In this document: one piece after another, positions 11,375 to 27,500 of the stretch
Layout of the letters: every line of letters starts with the position of its first letter
Position numbering within the stretch: position 1 is the first letter of the stretch
NCBI RefSeq assembly: GCF_000485595.1
Contig: NW_014577081.1
Span: 557,646-621,645 of the forward strand
Direction of reading: 5' to 3'
From: Priapulus caudatus
Lineage: Eukaryota > Priapulida > Priapulimorpha > Priapulimorphida > Priapulidae
DNA: 64,000 bases
Translations under genes and position numbers: made by a program
The notes under the pieces: model-generated
Databases searched by the model: none
What the model saw: the letters and a program-made list of their open reading frames with translations, nothing else
What the model was told of the DNA's origin: nothing

Positions 11375-11941
11375 CAGTGGCGGCACCAGGATTGTAAAAG
11401 TGGGGAGGGGGGCAAGCTTAATTAAGCCGAAAAAGGGAAAAATTTGGGGGGAGCAAATGTGATCGCGTAGGGGCCGGCCGTACGGCCCATGGTGGGGTCA
11501 AAGGGCAAAGCCCCGGTGAGGGTCGAGGGGGGCGGTGCCCCCTGAAGCTCTGAGCTTTTAGCATTTTTGAGGTGAAAAATCAAGCCTCTGTATGCCTTAA
11601 CCAGAGAAATAGACACACTTGTAGAGCACTTCTGATCCATATCCAAACTTCTAATTTTACTGTAGTGCGGTAGTGTTGTAAATAAAGGCTATCCACGGAA
11701 ATTGCTGTTTCGCGGAAAAATAAAGGGGAAAATCGTAGTGGTGGAAATGGAATAAGAATGGGGAAATTTTCCGCCAAAATCGGAAAGGGTTGTGAGTCTG
11801 CCTCTCAATAAGAATTCAAATTACATAGACTAGGGTTACAACCCAAAGATTGAAAGGCAACATTTTGGGCCTATGGAGTAAAATTAATATTCCATGCAAA
11901 TGAGCAAATGCCCCCCATCCCCCCCCCTGGTGCCACCACTG
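11375..11941. mobile_element. hAT-type MITE, 567 bp, with exact 8-bp TSD
   Basis: TIRs are CAGTGGCGGCACCAGG and CCTGGTGCCACCACTG. Both flanks carry the identical 8-mer GTCAGGCT (11367-11374 and 11942-11949). CAGTGG-type ends plus an 8-bp target duplication are the signature of hAT transposons. There is no transposase inside; the ORFs crossing it are fortuitous. Confidence 0.85.
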
Positions 11942-12126
11942 GTCAGGCTACACACGATGTGGCGCAGACCAGGTCTGTAAAATTTGGGCAGACTTGATCC
12001 TGCTGCCAGTGACTAAATCTAGGTAGCCTAGGTATACCACATGGTATAGGCATTACCACATGCCTACTCCCAATATTGCTTGTACATAGCATGATGTTTA
12101 GCTGTAGTTTTTCTGAGAAATTTTAT

Positions 12127-12720
12127 TAAAGGAACAGTAGCCTCTAGGTTCTAGGGTTATTTTCAGCTAATTTAGGTTATAATTGCGCTACATAAAAAGT
12201 TTCATGGTTCAATCACCATTAGAAATATTTAAAAAAAATGTTTTAAAACTAACGACTACAGTTTGATTACAACGACGGTGGCGCCACTCAAAGCGCACGA
12301 TCTGAGAAGTTGCGCAAAACCACTTTCCAGCCAAGGGCTACAGACCGAGGGTATTTCTTATTTATTCATTTAAAAGCAAAAGGATTGTAATATCTTATAA
12401 ACGACAGATAGTTTCAGTTATAATATGGATAAATTTGCCCTAAAATGAATATCGTTCGGTTAAATAGCATTTAGGTATAAATATAATTGCACTTTTGTGA
12501 TTAGCCCTCGGTCATTTACCTGCAAAATAAAAATGCAAATACGCAACTTTTTCAGGGTGGCAGCACGGTCGCGGGTGTCATGGCGCCGTTCAAATTTCGT
12601 AGCGTTGATGTGTAAATAATTAATTAAGTATCTGGTGACAAATACATGTGGGTATAGACGATTTGTTATACAGTAAGTACAGTTGTATGCAGTAAAATCC
12701 TAGAGGCTACTGTCCTTTTA
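12127..12720. mobile_element. About 590-bp MITE with 20-bp TIRs
   Basis: Ends AAAGGAACAGTAGCCTCTAG and the inverse CTAGAGGCTACTGTCCTTTT flank AT-rich non-coding DNA. It lies about 250 bp upstream of the PRMT6 start. Confidence 0.7.
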
Positions 12721-12970
12721 AGCTCATTACAGTTGGGTTAGATAATAGGGTTGTGCATATGGTTATAGTGGTAGGCCTAATAGTACATGTAATGATGTAC
12801 AATTTGCATCCTAAAAAGATGTTAGCCACACGCAATTTGAGCAAATAGCTTTATAGACAGAGCAATATTTGAATTAGTCAGGCTTCTATTATAGAATTAC
12901 TAATATAATCCTATTTAGAGTTTATAAAAAACCTATATGCAGTTAAAAATATAAAAGTAAAAGTATACAA

Positions 12971-16578
<3,608 letters not shown>

Positions 16579-17057
16579 ACTGAGTGCACGCTTGTGCACC
16601 TATATTTGTTTATGCTAATTTTATTCTGTGTAAGTGTGACATCTGTTTGTCTTATGTTATAAGTTATTGCATGTGGTATTCCCGTTCCATACTAGGGACC
16701 TATTGTCAGAAACAAAAGTTATCTTAAAATTAGTCTGGAAATATTTTCCCGATAGACAAACAGATTATTTAAACAGATATTTTTAGATCTTTCTGTCAAC
16801 AATCGAAGAGAAAAAGTTACCGTTAAGACTAATGTTAAGACTAATTTTATTCCTGACAATGGGTCCCAGGTTACTAGCATTTAATAGATGTGTGGATTAT
16901 AAATTGGGTCAAAGCCAAAAGTACCTGTGTAAATGGTAGTTATCACCAATAGATGGCGCCACTATCGAAAATGGCTACCGTTATAAAAACGTTATAAATA
17001 TTAATAATAAGGACTGCAAGTTTTGTTTCCCTCTTTTATCTATTGTTAAACATACTT
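16579..17057. other. PRMT6-C2orf69 spacer
   Basis: About 480 bp between the PRMT6 stop and the C2orf69 ATG, in the same orientation. It must hold the PRMT6 3'UTR and the C2orf69 promoter. No canonical AATAAA is evident. Confidence 0.5.
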
Positions 17058-17339
17058 ATGTCAGTCCAACCAGCAGAACAAGCTTTCTCTCTGCACGGTG
17101 GTAGTATACCTGGTGTTGTCAGGTTATTACATGTAGCTGGGGATGCAGGAAAATTCAATGACATTGTGCACTATCCAACGTGGGAGAATGCAGCAGGAAT
17201 TGTTGTGTTTTTCCCAGGTGATGTACAGGTAATTGTAAACATAATCCGTGATCGAACTGTCTCGAAGTTAGCTGGGTTAGATGAATGGGTTGTTTATTAC
17301 AGTACCAGGAAGTTAATACAATCAGAAAGGACAATCATC

Positions 17340-17470
17340 ATTACTAGTAGTAGTAGTAGTACCAGGAGTAAGATAATATAGGATAAGATATTATCTTACT
17401 CCTGGTAGTACTACTACTAGTAGTCTAGTACTACTACTAGTAGTAGTACTACTACTACTGCTGAGAGGGT
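17340..17470. repeat. AGT/ACT trinucleotide and GGAGTAAGATAATATA hairpin
   Basis: AGTAGTAGT, then ACCAGGAGTAAGATAATATA, then its inverse, then ACTACTACT form a hairpin inside the C2orf69 intron. The core of the hairpin recurs as a perfect palindrome at 19264-19303. Confidence 0.75.
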
Positions 17471-17690
17471 CTATGTTCCCCAGGGTACCTACTGCCAGAA
17501 CGTACCCTGGGTACGGTCCGGTATACCGGAACGTACCCTGGTACTATCTAATATGCCGGACCGTACCTCGCCTACTCCACTAACGAGTCTAGGGAGTCGC
17601 CTCCCCCTCCTCCCTACCCCTACCCATATCAGAGTTACCAGGGTACGTACCGGCAGTACCCTGGGGGACATAGACCCTATGAGCACTACT
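17470..17690. mobile_element. GTACC/GGTATACCGG foldback element, short copy
   Basis: It begins TCTATGTTCCCCAGGGTACC and ends GGTACGTACCGGCAGTACCC, then TGGGGGACATAGA. The ends are inverted, with internal CGGTCCGGTATACCGG. Relatives lie at 22103-22750 and 36060-36475. This copy ends about 30 bp before the C2orf69 exon 2 acceptor. Confidence 0.7.
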
Positions 17691-18648
17691 ACTAGTGCCT
17701 TTTCAATTTTGTTTTTTTCAGGATTACCCAGAAGTGATGACGCAACATCGTGATAACAAACGCTACCTGGAATGGAATGTGGATGCCACCACACAGCTGC
17801 TGCATCAGCGATTTCCACACCATTCCATCTTTCTCGTCAAACCAAGCAGCATGCACTTAGGCACGTTCAGCTGTTTTGGCAACTTCGTTGAGTCTGATGC
17901 TATTGGTAATCCGAAACACAGCTTCGGAACTAAATGTTTTCACCACTTGGCGGTGCTGCTGCAGAATGCAGTAAAGATGGCAGCAAGGCACAGGGAGAGT
18001 AAGGAAAACTGCAGCCTCGATCGGCGGCCACCCGTGTCATGTACTGCGACTGAGTCACAGCAGTGCACATTACCGGCAGCAGAGCCTGTCGCTGTGTCAT
18101 CGACGGAGTCTGGAACTGGCACTTGCCAGGAATCATTGCCACTGACACTGGTGGGGTTCAGTAAAGGCTGTGTAGTTCTCAACCAGCTCCTGCACGAGCT
18201 GGAAGATGCGAGGCAATGCCACACCCTCGGTCACTTCCTACCAATGCTCAAAGCCATGTACTGGCTCGACGGCGGACACAACGGCGGCTCCAAAACGTGG
18301 GTGACTGAGCGCCCCTAGCTGTTGGAGGCCATCTGCAAGAGTGACATAGAGGTGCACGTGCATGTGACTCCATACCAGGTGAATGATTTGTGTCGTCCAT
18401 GGATTGGCAAAGAGGAGCGTATGTTCCACACACGCCTGAGGGCGTTCGGCAAGAAAGTTAACCGGCAGTTGCATTTTGAAGATGATGGATGCAACTTGGA
18501 GAATCATTTTGGTGTGCTGCATGAATTTTAGATGTCTGTTTCACAAAAACAGGCTGATGCGACATTGTACCCAACTTGATTTCCTATTAAAATAATTCTG
18601 AGAGAGAAACTGCTTGAAAAACAAAGCTTACAGTGCATACATGAGGTC

Positions 18649-18965
18649 CAGGGTTCTCCCCAGGCCTTTAACTAAAAGAATGTCAAGTCCATCATAGTAG
18701 ATTCATACCTTCAAAGCTAAAGATAATTGGCGGCAACCGATAAATCATTCAAAAGTGCCTTAATTTCCAGCTGTTTTTTTTTACTTTCGACAATCCCAGC
18801 ACAGTCATGCTGTTCTCACATCTAGAGATCTATTTATCTCTGAACCGATAGTTTGCCTGCATATACTAGGCACCGTTTACAACACGCCCAATAGAATCCA
18901 ATTAGCAGTCGTTCATGAATCGCCTGATTGCCCGACATGCCTTCTGAAATGCTAGGGAAACCCTG
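18649..18965. mobile_element. MITE, CAGGGTtCTCCC family, copy 2
   Basis: It runs from CAGGGTTCTCCCCAGG to CTAGGGAAACCCTG and is related to 5007-5343. It lies 120 bp after the C2orf69 stop, so the 3' flank is largely this element. Confidence 0.65.
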
Positions 18966-20130
18966 GGGGTGTTAACGTGAGTTATGAAGTAATGTCTCCG
19001 TTATTGATGTTGTTGATGCACATATGTTTTGCTAGACATAATTACATGCAATAATAGATGTACCCAGGATGTAGTACTAGAAACTATATAGTGATGTACT
19101 GTTGATTATTAAAGTGCTTTTTGAAAGTCTTTCTCCAAACACCTTCATGAGGTCTAAACCATAAATATATTGACCTTAAAAGGTAAAAAAACAAAAAAAT
19201 TTTGTTATTATGGCCCGAAGTGTATGAATCTAATTAATGTTTAGTCATAGTGTAATAATGTCAGGAGTAAGATAATATAGGATCCTATATTATCTTACTC
19301 CTGATAATATCAGTATATGTTGACACCATTCCGACCCCTTTTTAAAAATTTATTTCACAGTCAAATAATGAATGAGTGTATATTCCACAAAGGTTCTATG
19401 TTGCAGGAACAGGCAGAAGACTAAACCTAAAACCCTGTTTTATTTATCAATTTTATTTATTTATTTATTAATTTAAAGACGGTACATTTGTAACAGATAT
19501 GTCAACATATGAGCTTGCAAGCTCCTCACCGTCAAAAACCCTGTACGAAGTTTATTCACTTATAAAGGTTTACTAGAAAAATGGCTATAAAGACATTTTA
19601 TAATTGTGCACACTAGAGGATTGAGAAAAAAAGAGAGAGAGAGAGTATACTAAGTAGAGAAAAATAAAATAAATCCATAGTGCTCACGAGAAATAAATAC
19701 ATGAGAAAATACATTGTACAGGATAAATACATTATCACGCAAACTGTCAGAGAAACTATTAAAAGTGACATTCAAAAAAGAAAATGCAAAATATAAAGGA
19801 TCCTGGAGGTGTTGAGGGAGGGAGATAGGAGGACAGGGGAGGGAGGTGGGAGGAGAGGGGGAGGGAGGCGGGAGGAGAGGGGGAGGGAGGCGGGAGGAAG
19901 ACAACCCCCTGTACCCCCTCCTTTATAATAATTCTGATTGTCACCGTGTCCCTGCCTCCTAAACCCTATAAATAACTACACCGTGACTGCCCCAGATCGT
20001 CTGTGAGACGGAATAGTCTAAAGCAGGCACGTAACCAGCAAAAAAATAAACTACTTACAGTAGTGACATGTCCTTAGGGCACAGAGCGAACGTAGACTCA
20101 TGGCAAACGCCGTCAGCTCGTGAACCGACT
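18966..20130. other. Intergenic, AT-rich, with G-rich tract
   Basis: No gene recognised. A perfect 40-bp palindrome lies at 19264-19303. A G-rich tandem tract at about 19804-19902 (GGGGGAGGGAGGCGGGAGG, repeated) could form quadruplexes and yields Pro/Ser-rich shadow ORFs on the other strand. Confidence 0.6.
19264..19303. repeat. Perfect palindrome AGGAGTAAGATAATATAGGA...
   Basis: A 20-nt arm, AGGAGTAAGATAATATAGGA, is followed immediately by its exact inverse with no loop. The same arm forms the hairpin at 17363-17408. Confidence 0.85.
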
Positions 20131-20133
20131 ACT

Positions 20134-20846
20134 GAGGCGTGTTCAACAGCGCGAACGCTTGCGTGCGCTTGCCTTCTGAACAACACTGCGCGGTCGAGCG
20201 CTCGCGAGCGCGCGTGATCCTGCTCGCGAGACTGTTCGCGCAGCGCGCGGGTTTTCAAGATGGCGACGGGAAATCTGGCAAATGCGAATCTAACATTTCT
20301 GACTTCAATTTCAATCTATTTCAACTTTATTTCATTTTTCATTCATTCATTCACTTCTGAATTCAATTCGTATCAATTTCGTCTGCTAATTCGTTTCACA
20401 GTACTTGTTTGAAGACCGCTGCTGTGGAAGCCGCCATGAGCCTCTGAGGCGTGTTCAACAGCGCGAACGCTCGTAGCACGAACGCAGCGCCACTTGAACG
20501 ACACGCGAGCGCTCGCTTTATCCAAGATGGCGGCCCACATGGCGGCTTCCTCATCAGATTTTAATCGCAAGATTTTCATGTCTTCGAACAAGTACTGTTA
20601 AACGAATTAGCAGGCGAAATTGATACGAATTGAATTCAGAAGTGAATGAAAGAATGAAAAATAAAATGAAGTTGAAATAGATTGAAATTGAAGTCAGAAA
20701 TGTTGGATTCGCATTCGCCAGATTGCCCGTCGCCATCTCAAAAACAACTCGCGCGCTGCGCGAACAGTCTCGGGAGCAGGATTGCGAGCGCTCGACCACA
20801 CAGTGTCGTTCAGAAGGCAAGCGTTCGTGCTGTTGAACACGCCTCT
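20134..20846. mobile_element. Large foldback element upstream of PRPF18
   Basis: Two arms of about 280 bp (20134-20415 and 20580-20846) are close inverses. Shared blocks include GAGGCGTGTTCAACAGC, GAGCGCTCG, AGTGAATGA/TTCATTCA and TGAATTCAATTCGTATCAAT. The central spacer carries CCAAGATGGCGGCC (about 20521-20534), and the arms carry AAGATGGCGAC and its inverse, which resemble YY1 sites. The arms are GC-rich outside and AT-rich inside. Confidence 0.8.
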
Positions 20847-20894
20847 GGTGTGCATACACGCGCAGTTCACGCGCAGAGGGGATATCATTGTCAC

Positions 20895-21455
20895 GTCAAA
20901 TATGACGTCCTCGCGCCATCTATCGGTAGAAATAATTTATATGCGCACATTGTATGTTGCATGTAACCGTAAAATGCATTATTAAAGATATTATAATACT
21001 CTAAAACGTATTTAACGTAGAGTGGATGGAAGAGGAGATGAAGATGTCATATTTGATCAAAGTCGCTGCTACATTATTGAAATACATACATCGAAGTGTA
21101 GGATGGGAATTTCACGGCCAAACCTTCACCAATCTTATCCATTAAATGTTGTTCTGGCTGGCAGCTATGGATCCGTGCGCCGACCTATGCATTCGGCGCA
21201 CGGATCCATAGCTGCCAGCGCTGCATACTGTCGTAGGACGTTCCCGCGTGCGCCTTGCCGCGGAACTGCGCGCAAGATCTGCGCTCAGCGCTTCGGATGA
21301 ACACCTCCTTTCGGCAACGCTTCTCTAGTATCCCGTCTCATCTGGATCCGTCCCTGCGTTTAACTATTATAATACATTTAATATTGCGTTTTACGGTTAC
21401 ACAACATACAATGTGCGCATGTGAATTATTTCTCCCGATAGATGGCGTGAAGATG
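20895..21455. repeat. Second inverted-repeat pair and hairpin next to the PRPF18 start
   Basis: Arms at about 20900-21010 and 21355-21455 are inverses (GCGCACATTGTATGTTGCAT / ACAACATACAATGTGCGC). Between them is a near-perfect hairpin at 21157-21222 (GGCAGCTATGGATCCGTGCG and its inverse). The block ATCAAAGTCGCTGCTACATT is present as a direct repeat at about 21057 and 21463. Confidence 0.75.
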
Positions 21456-21598
21456 TCTGATCAAAGTCGCTGCTACATTATTGAACGTATGAAACCTTTT
21501 TATATTAACACAAGGTGGCGCAACAACCGCGAAATGCTCCGTACGTGTTGCCAGTTGCGTAGATGCTGTACATAAGTTTGCTTTGTAGGTCTATCGCA

Positions 21599-24500
21599 AT
21601 GGATTTTTTAAAATCTGAAATACAGAAGAAACGAAAGCAGCTCGAGGAGAAAAATATCGTCGTAAGTAGCTTATTTCTGCTGCTTGAGTGTGTATACGTA
21701 CTACTACCAGGCCGATCGAAGAGCCCTACCAGGCTCTACGACTGACGTAGTGTCTAGTGACGAGCCCGTTGTATTGTCTATTGACACTGACACTGACAGT
21801 TTCACGTCCTCGCCACGCACTACTACTAATAGCACTAGTACTACTACTACAGTACAGTACTAGTACTACTACTACTACTAGTATTAATAAATAGTAATAG
21901 TAATACTAATAGTGGCTCAGGGATAGAGAAGATGTACAGTCCTATCTTATCAACTAACATCATCCTATCCAATCACCGTACTGGCACTGGACATCATCTC
22001 TATCCTTGAACCCTAATAGTAATGCCTACTATCTCTATTACTATTAGTATTACTATTAGTTACATTTAATTATTGATGTATTGTCTTGTCTGGTACTGTA
22101 CTAATGTCTCCCAGGGCCAGGGTACTGCCGGAATGTGGTACCCTGGGTACGGTCCGGTATACCGGAACATACCCTGGTAACTATTTGATATGGTTAGGGT
22201 TATGGAGTAGGCGTAGCTGTTGTGCCCAAACTTGGAATCTTGCACAAACTTGGAATTTCAGCGCATCCGCAGTTTGGGCAACCAATCTTGAGATTGGGCA
22301 AACAGAGGTAAACAGGGCTTGCACACACATATGATTATTAGGATTTCAAATGTTATATCATATAACTATAAGGTCGTATACCTTCTTTCCTCAATGTGTT
22401 TGGCACCTTTGTATAAATATTAAATCAAATAAATGATTATAATATTAATAATTAATTGGATAAATATGAGAAATACCTTACTAGTTTGCACCACGCACAC
22501 CACACACTCGCTATGAGCGGTTGTTGAATCACCGGCTGTTTTCAGTTTGCCCAATCTTGAGATTGGTCAGCCAAACTAGGGAATCCGCAGTTTGGGCAGC
22601 GCAATCGCTGCACAATCTCGAGATTGGGCAGATTCCAAGTTTGGGTACGACATAGCCGACTCCCTAGACTCGTTAGTGGAGTTGGCGAGGTACGGTCCGG
22701 CATATTAGATTGTACCAGGGTACGTTCTGGCAGTACCCTAGGGGACATAGAACTTCTCAGCATCAGCGTCAATATGGATCGCTTTGACAATTGATGTTCT
22801 AAATTTTTTTCACGTTTTCTTTACCGCTTAATTCAGTTTTTAAATGAAGCCACATCAGGAGCAGTCTTGGTAGTAGGTGGTAGGGCATTCCATGTTGGTA
22901 TTGTCCGAGGATAAAGCGAGTATCTATATATAACAGTCTTTGTTGGGACAGATGACATTGTAATTCAGTTCATGTGCTTGACGAGTAGTGGGTCTGGCTG
23001 AAGCATTGCTTGCCAGGTGGTGACTGATGTTGGATGGAGAATGTTTGTGATATAGTTATGAGACATGCCTTTTCCCTTCTGTCTTGAAGTGTATCCCAAC
23101 TAGTTGAGATCACGAAGCATATCAGTAACACTGCTGGTGCGTCTGTGGTCATTTTTCACAAACCTAACAGCGCTCCGCTGGACCTTTTCTAAATTTTCCT
23201 GATTAATTTTCTGGTATGGGTCCCAGATTGGGCTGCAATATTCCAGCCTTGGCCTCACAAGGGTTTTATAAGAAATTTCTTTGGTGTGAGCGGAACAGTT
23301 TCAAAGGTTCCTTCTCAGCAATCCCAAAATACTGTTTGATTTGTTAACGTTTTGATTTATGTGGTTAGCCCATGATAAATTGCTGGATATCTCAATCCCC
23401 AAGTAAGGATGGTGATTCACAGATTTGAGAGTAGAACTTCCCATGTGATAGTGGTGTGGGGTGAAACTTTTCTGATGGATCACGTGCATGATGAAACACT
23501 TGGAAGTATTAAAATTCATCTGCCAAGTTTCCTCCCATTTACAGCGAGAGTTGATGTCTTCCTGTAATGTATCACAGTCCTCAGGGGAGTTGATAGTTTT
23601 GTACAAAATCAAATCATCTGCAAAAAGTTTCACTTCAGATGTAACCCACTCTGGGAGATTGTTTATGTATGCTAAAAACAACAGGGGACCAAGAACAGTC
23701 CCCTGGGGAACTCCAGAAATTACTGCTGAGCTAGGGGATGCCTGGCCGTCAATGACGACACTTTGCTGGCGTTCTGTCAGGTGTGATGTAATGTATCTAA
23801 ACCTCTTTTGCCCCCCCCCCACGCTAGCTTAGTACTTAGTAGTAGCTATGGTACAGTTGACCTCGCTTAATTCGTTATCACGTTATTCGTAGAATGCGAA
23901 TGAACTAAACGTGGTCCCAATATAATTTCTCTTCTTTATTCCCTTTAATTTCCGTTGTATAATTCGTATTCTGTAATTCGTAATTCGTACAAAACCACTA
24001 GTCCAATTAACATTATTCAATTCAAAATGACACTCGTAATTCGTAGGTGATGTTTGTTTATGCAAGCAACATTTTATCTGAACCGACGATCGCCTGTAGA
24101 TCGCAACTGAGTTTACATGAGTTGTTGCTGTGTGCACTGATTGTTTCATTTGCATTGTTTGCTTGGACTCATTGTTTTTTTTTCAGCTCACGTGGAAACA
24201 GTTGCATCGCGTCGCATAAGTAGTTCATGTAGATATAAAGCCTGGCGAAATGTCAGCTTGACACCCCCCAAGTCGTCGAAATACCGGCTTTGTAATTCGT
24301 CAAAATGTCGATATACGCGCATAAGTCGTCATTTGGGCGACTTAAGAGGTGGACACACTAGGCGATTTTTCATGTGGTTGAGCCGGCCGGCTGAAATCGC
24401 CTAGTGTGTCCAGTGAGTCGCGGTAGATTTTCGAGTCGGCCGGCTGAGTCGCCCGAATCAAACATGTTTGATAATTATTGCGCGACTATATACAATGCAC

Positions 24501-27500
24501 ACCCGAACAATGCAGTACTATACAATGCTCTACTACGCGCGCCCGAATGTACAATTCATCAGCCAATCAAACGGTGCCATTTTCAGTCATGTGACTATCA
24601 TCATCATTCAGCCGGGCGGCTCAATCGCATGAAAAATCGGTTAGTGTGTCCACAGCTAGTCGCCCGACTCAGCCGCCCGACTCTCAGCCGGGCAGCTCAA
24701 TCGCATGAAAAATCGACTAGTGTGTCCACAGCTTTACATATAGATCTTTTTATTACAATGTTAAACTTTCATTCATAAATCATTGTTTACACAAATTGTC
24801 TGTCTATTTCGTGGTTTCTACGGATTAAATAGAATTCGTAGAAAATGCGAATTAAGTCTAATTCGTTGATTATGTAATTTGTAGAAAATGCCATGATCCT
24901 GTATGATACGAATTAAGCGAGGTTGACTTTACATATCTAATATTAAATAAAGGTATTTTTAACTTAGCTCTTGACCCCGGGGGGTGGGGCACTCCCATCA
25001 CTCCGACCCCCGTACTGGGGACGTGCTGCTGGACAGGGTCTATTTTCCGAACATCATTATTGGCACAGGGTTATCTAGATACCCAGCAAGCAAGCTGATA
25101 TTGGTCCAATATTGGCAAAACAATATTGGGCCAATATCACCAGGCCGATATTGGACCAATATAGGCAAGCCAATATTGCAACAGGGTATACTTTTCAGTA
25201 CAGTATATTGGGACAGGGTGTATTTTAGGGCGCAAAGTTTGCGACAGGGTCAGGTGTTCAAGGTCCCCGAGGCACCCTTCTACCCAGTGCCGAGGCGAGT
25301 GCCCTCCCGGGGGTGGGGGGGGCTCTTAATAACACCATTGTCACCAATAACACGCCAGATAGAGTAGGATATATATGTCCTAAAAATTGTTTATAGTCCA
25401 GTGCCATTCTAGGGTTACTATATCTGTACATATGTATGTATGTGTGGCATCGTGGGAACCTACCTAGTGCATTCGGACGGACTTGCGGCCACGGTTTTTG
25501 CGCGCAGCGCACAGCTCGCGGCGAAGCCCCGCCCCAACAGCGAATACGCCGCCCCCTTTTTGTCCACTTAGACAAATACCTTAGACAGGGGTATGAAAAC
25601 GAACTCCGCGAAAACTGGGCGCAATCCAACCGACATTTCGCGATGGACGGCTTGAGGCCATCTCCAAACGGCCTCTATACTTTTTTTGGGGTGGCGCGCC
25701 TCATGGCTAAGACGTAGTGGCTCCTACAAGAAATTCCAAGAAATGCTGTCAATCAGCGATGATGCGCTCGCTCATTGGCCGCTACGCGATGACGTGCGCT
25801 ACTGCCGAGTATAGCGTTATGTCTATCACAGAGCTTTTAACGAAGTGTCATACGGCGCTCCATGTGGGGGGGCGCGGTCTAGATGCTATCTCCAAAAGCG
25901 GCGCCACCGTGGCGCGCCTGGCTGCGTACGTACCACGTTTCGACCAACCTCCTGACCCCGCGCTGCCCGTGGCGACGGCACGTCGTGCGAGCACCTGCGC
26001 CGGCGTGGCTGGCGTGGCAAACCAGCAGCAGCACCAAATACTGGTCCCTGCTAGTGCTAGCTGCTGCAGCGCGGCTCTGGAGCAGCAAAGCAGCAGAAGC
26101 AGGAAATGCCCTCCCCCCAAGGCCGCCGTAGTCAAGCCTGTGTACATCTGACGAAAACTGCGCGATGTTACGCTTCCCGCTATACGGATTCGCGCGCCCG
26201 CCCACCTTCGGCGTGCGAATTCGTATAGCGGGCAGCGCGAGATGCTACATACAACACCCCGCGGTCGCGTGCGTCCCAGTCCCGCGGAAGTGCGCGGCTT
26301 AACCGCTCTCGGCGGTCGGGGAATAACGCATCTTTTGCGCAACGCCATCTTGTACTCGGTCTCTCTGGATGCAAGAGGATATTGCCTTGTCCTGGCGATA
26401 GGCGACACGCGAAACTCCACTAGCCAGCAAGGAGTCACACTACAAACTCTATGTTCTACAGTACAGACCAAGCTGTGCTAGATTAGTCACTTACAAATAA
26501 TATCAGACAAGGAGTGATGTAAATGTCATTCAAATGCTCGAAAACTCATGATATAGCAATTGGCGTTGACTGGCGGAATCTATAGTCTTGAGACAATGGC
26601 AGAATTCACACTACTAATTAATGCTACTGCTATTGTCTGGCAATAAATAATCGATATGAATTGTGTCATTTACACCCGTGTCATTGCTATTTCAGTGTCC
26701 AGGTAAGAAGTATTTTAAGCGTGGTGATCTTATTGCACAGCAGACTGAAGCTTACTGGGAAAAGCATCATGGAAAGACTGAGCAAGAAGAGCAGACAGTA
26801 AGTGACATAGAGTTGTGCGTATAGAATGAGGGCGCTATGGGTGTGTGACTATGAATAGTTTTTTTTCACATCCCTTAGTGAACTAGCATAATAACACGCG
26901 AGTATATCAGATGTGTATGTTCTTGTAATCCTTTCGTTACACCAGAGTGTATGTATAATATTATATATTATTTTTGATATAAAGCAGAGATTTACATGGT
27001 TTTGTGTTCAGCAAACGAATCGTAGTTTCACCAAAGCCAATACACCAAAACAGAACAACGCAAATGCAGACTTTCACGTAACAGTCTCCTGCCAAACTCT
27101 TTCACTCTTGACTCTGACCCCCTCTCAAAATCCAAACAACGTTGATATAGCTCCATTATTCTCCTACATATCGCCCCCCCCCCCACCTGTCCACTTAAAC
27201 CAGAGCTCCTCTTCTGAATTTACAATTCACAATGTAACAATAAATGCTCGAATGGTCCGATTATGAGCCTACGCTGTGAACATGAATACGTATTTAAATA
27301 AACAAGTCCCAGAACACCCCTAACATCTACGCTTTTAATCACAATGAAAACTAGTTCCCAGAAACTAGCATAGCTCCTAAAACTCCGTCTGCAAAATACG
27401 TGAGCACTGCATTCTTTTACTTATCCTATGCTAACATGATATATCTCATCTTCATTAAAATAACTGAAATGGCACATCTCGGTATTTTCCTATATAGAAA

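Larger units (their letters stand above)
17058..18531 (+). pseudogene. C2orf69: C2orf69 homologue with one in-frame TAG
   Basis: C2orf69 (UPF0565) is a mitochondria-associated animal protein of the alpha/beta-hydrolase type; its loss causes a mitochondrial disease in humans. Exon 1 is 17058-17228 (57 codons, ending VVFFPGDVQ). Exon 2 is 17722-18531. Diagnostic blocks are FFPGDVQ-DYPEVMTQH, VKPSSMHLGTFSCFGNFVES, LTLVGFSKGCVVLNQLLHEL (the GFSKG is a GxSxG nucleophile motif), MYWLDGGHNGGSKTWVT, VTPYQVNDLCRPWIGKE and ENHFGVLHEF at the end. Codon 256 (18316-18318) is TAG inside the conserved region, directly after TWVTERP. The same frame then continues with full homology for 70 codons to a normal TAG at 18529. 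One C-to-T change from CAG would explain it. Everything else is intact (326 codons without the stop), so it may be a polymorphism, a sequencing error or a very young pseudogene. A plausible ATTAAA lies at 18586. The ATG at 17058 gives a shorter N terminus than in vertebrates. Confidence 0.85.

Noticed and set aside
25717-26471. Overlapping long ORFs on both strands in the GC-rich island
   Set aside because: Ala/Arg/Pro-rich, mutually overlapping and with no recognised domain. Stop codons are rare in such composition.
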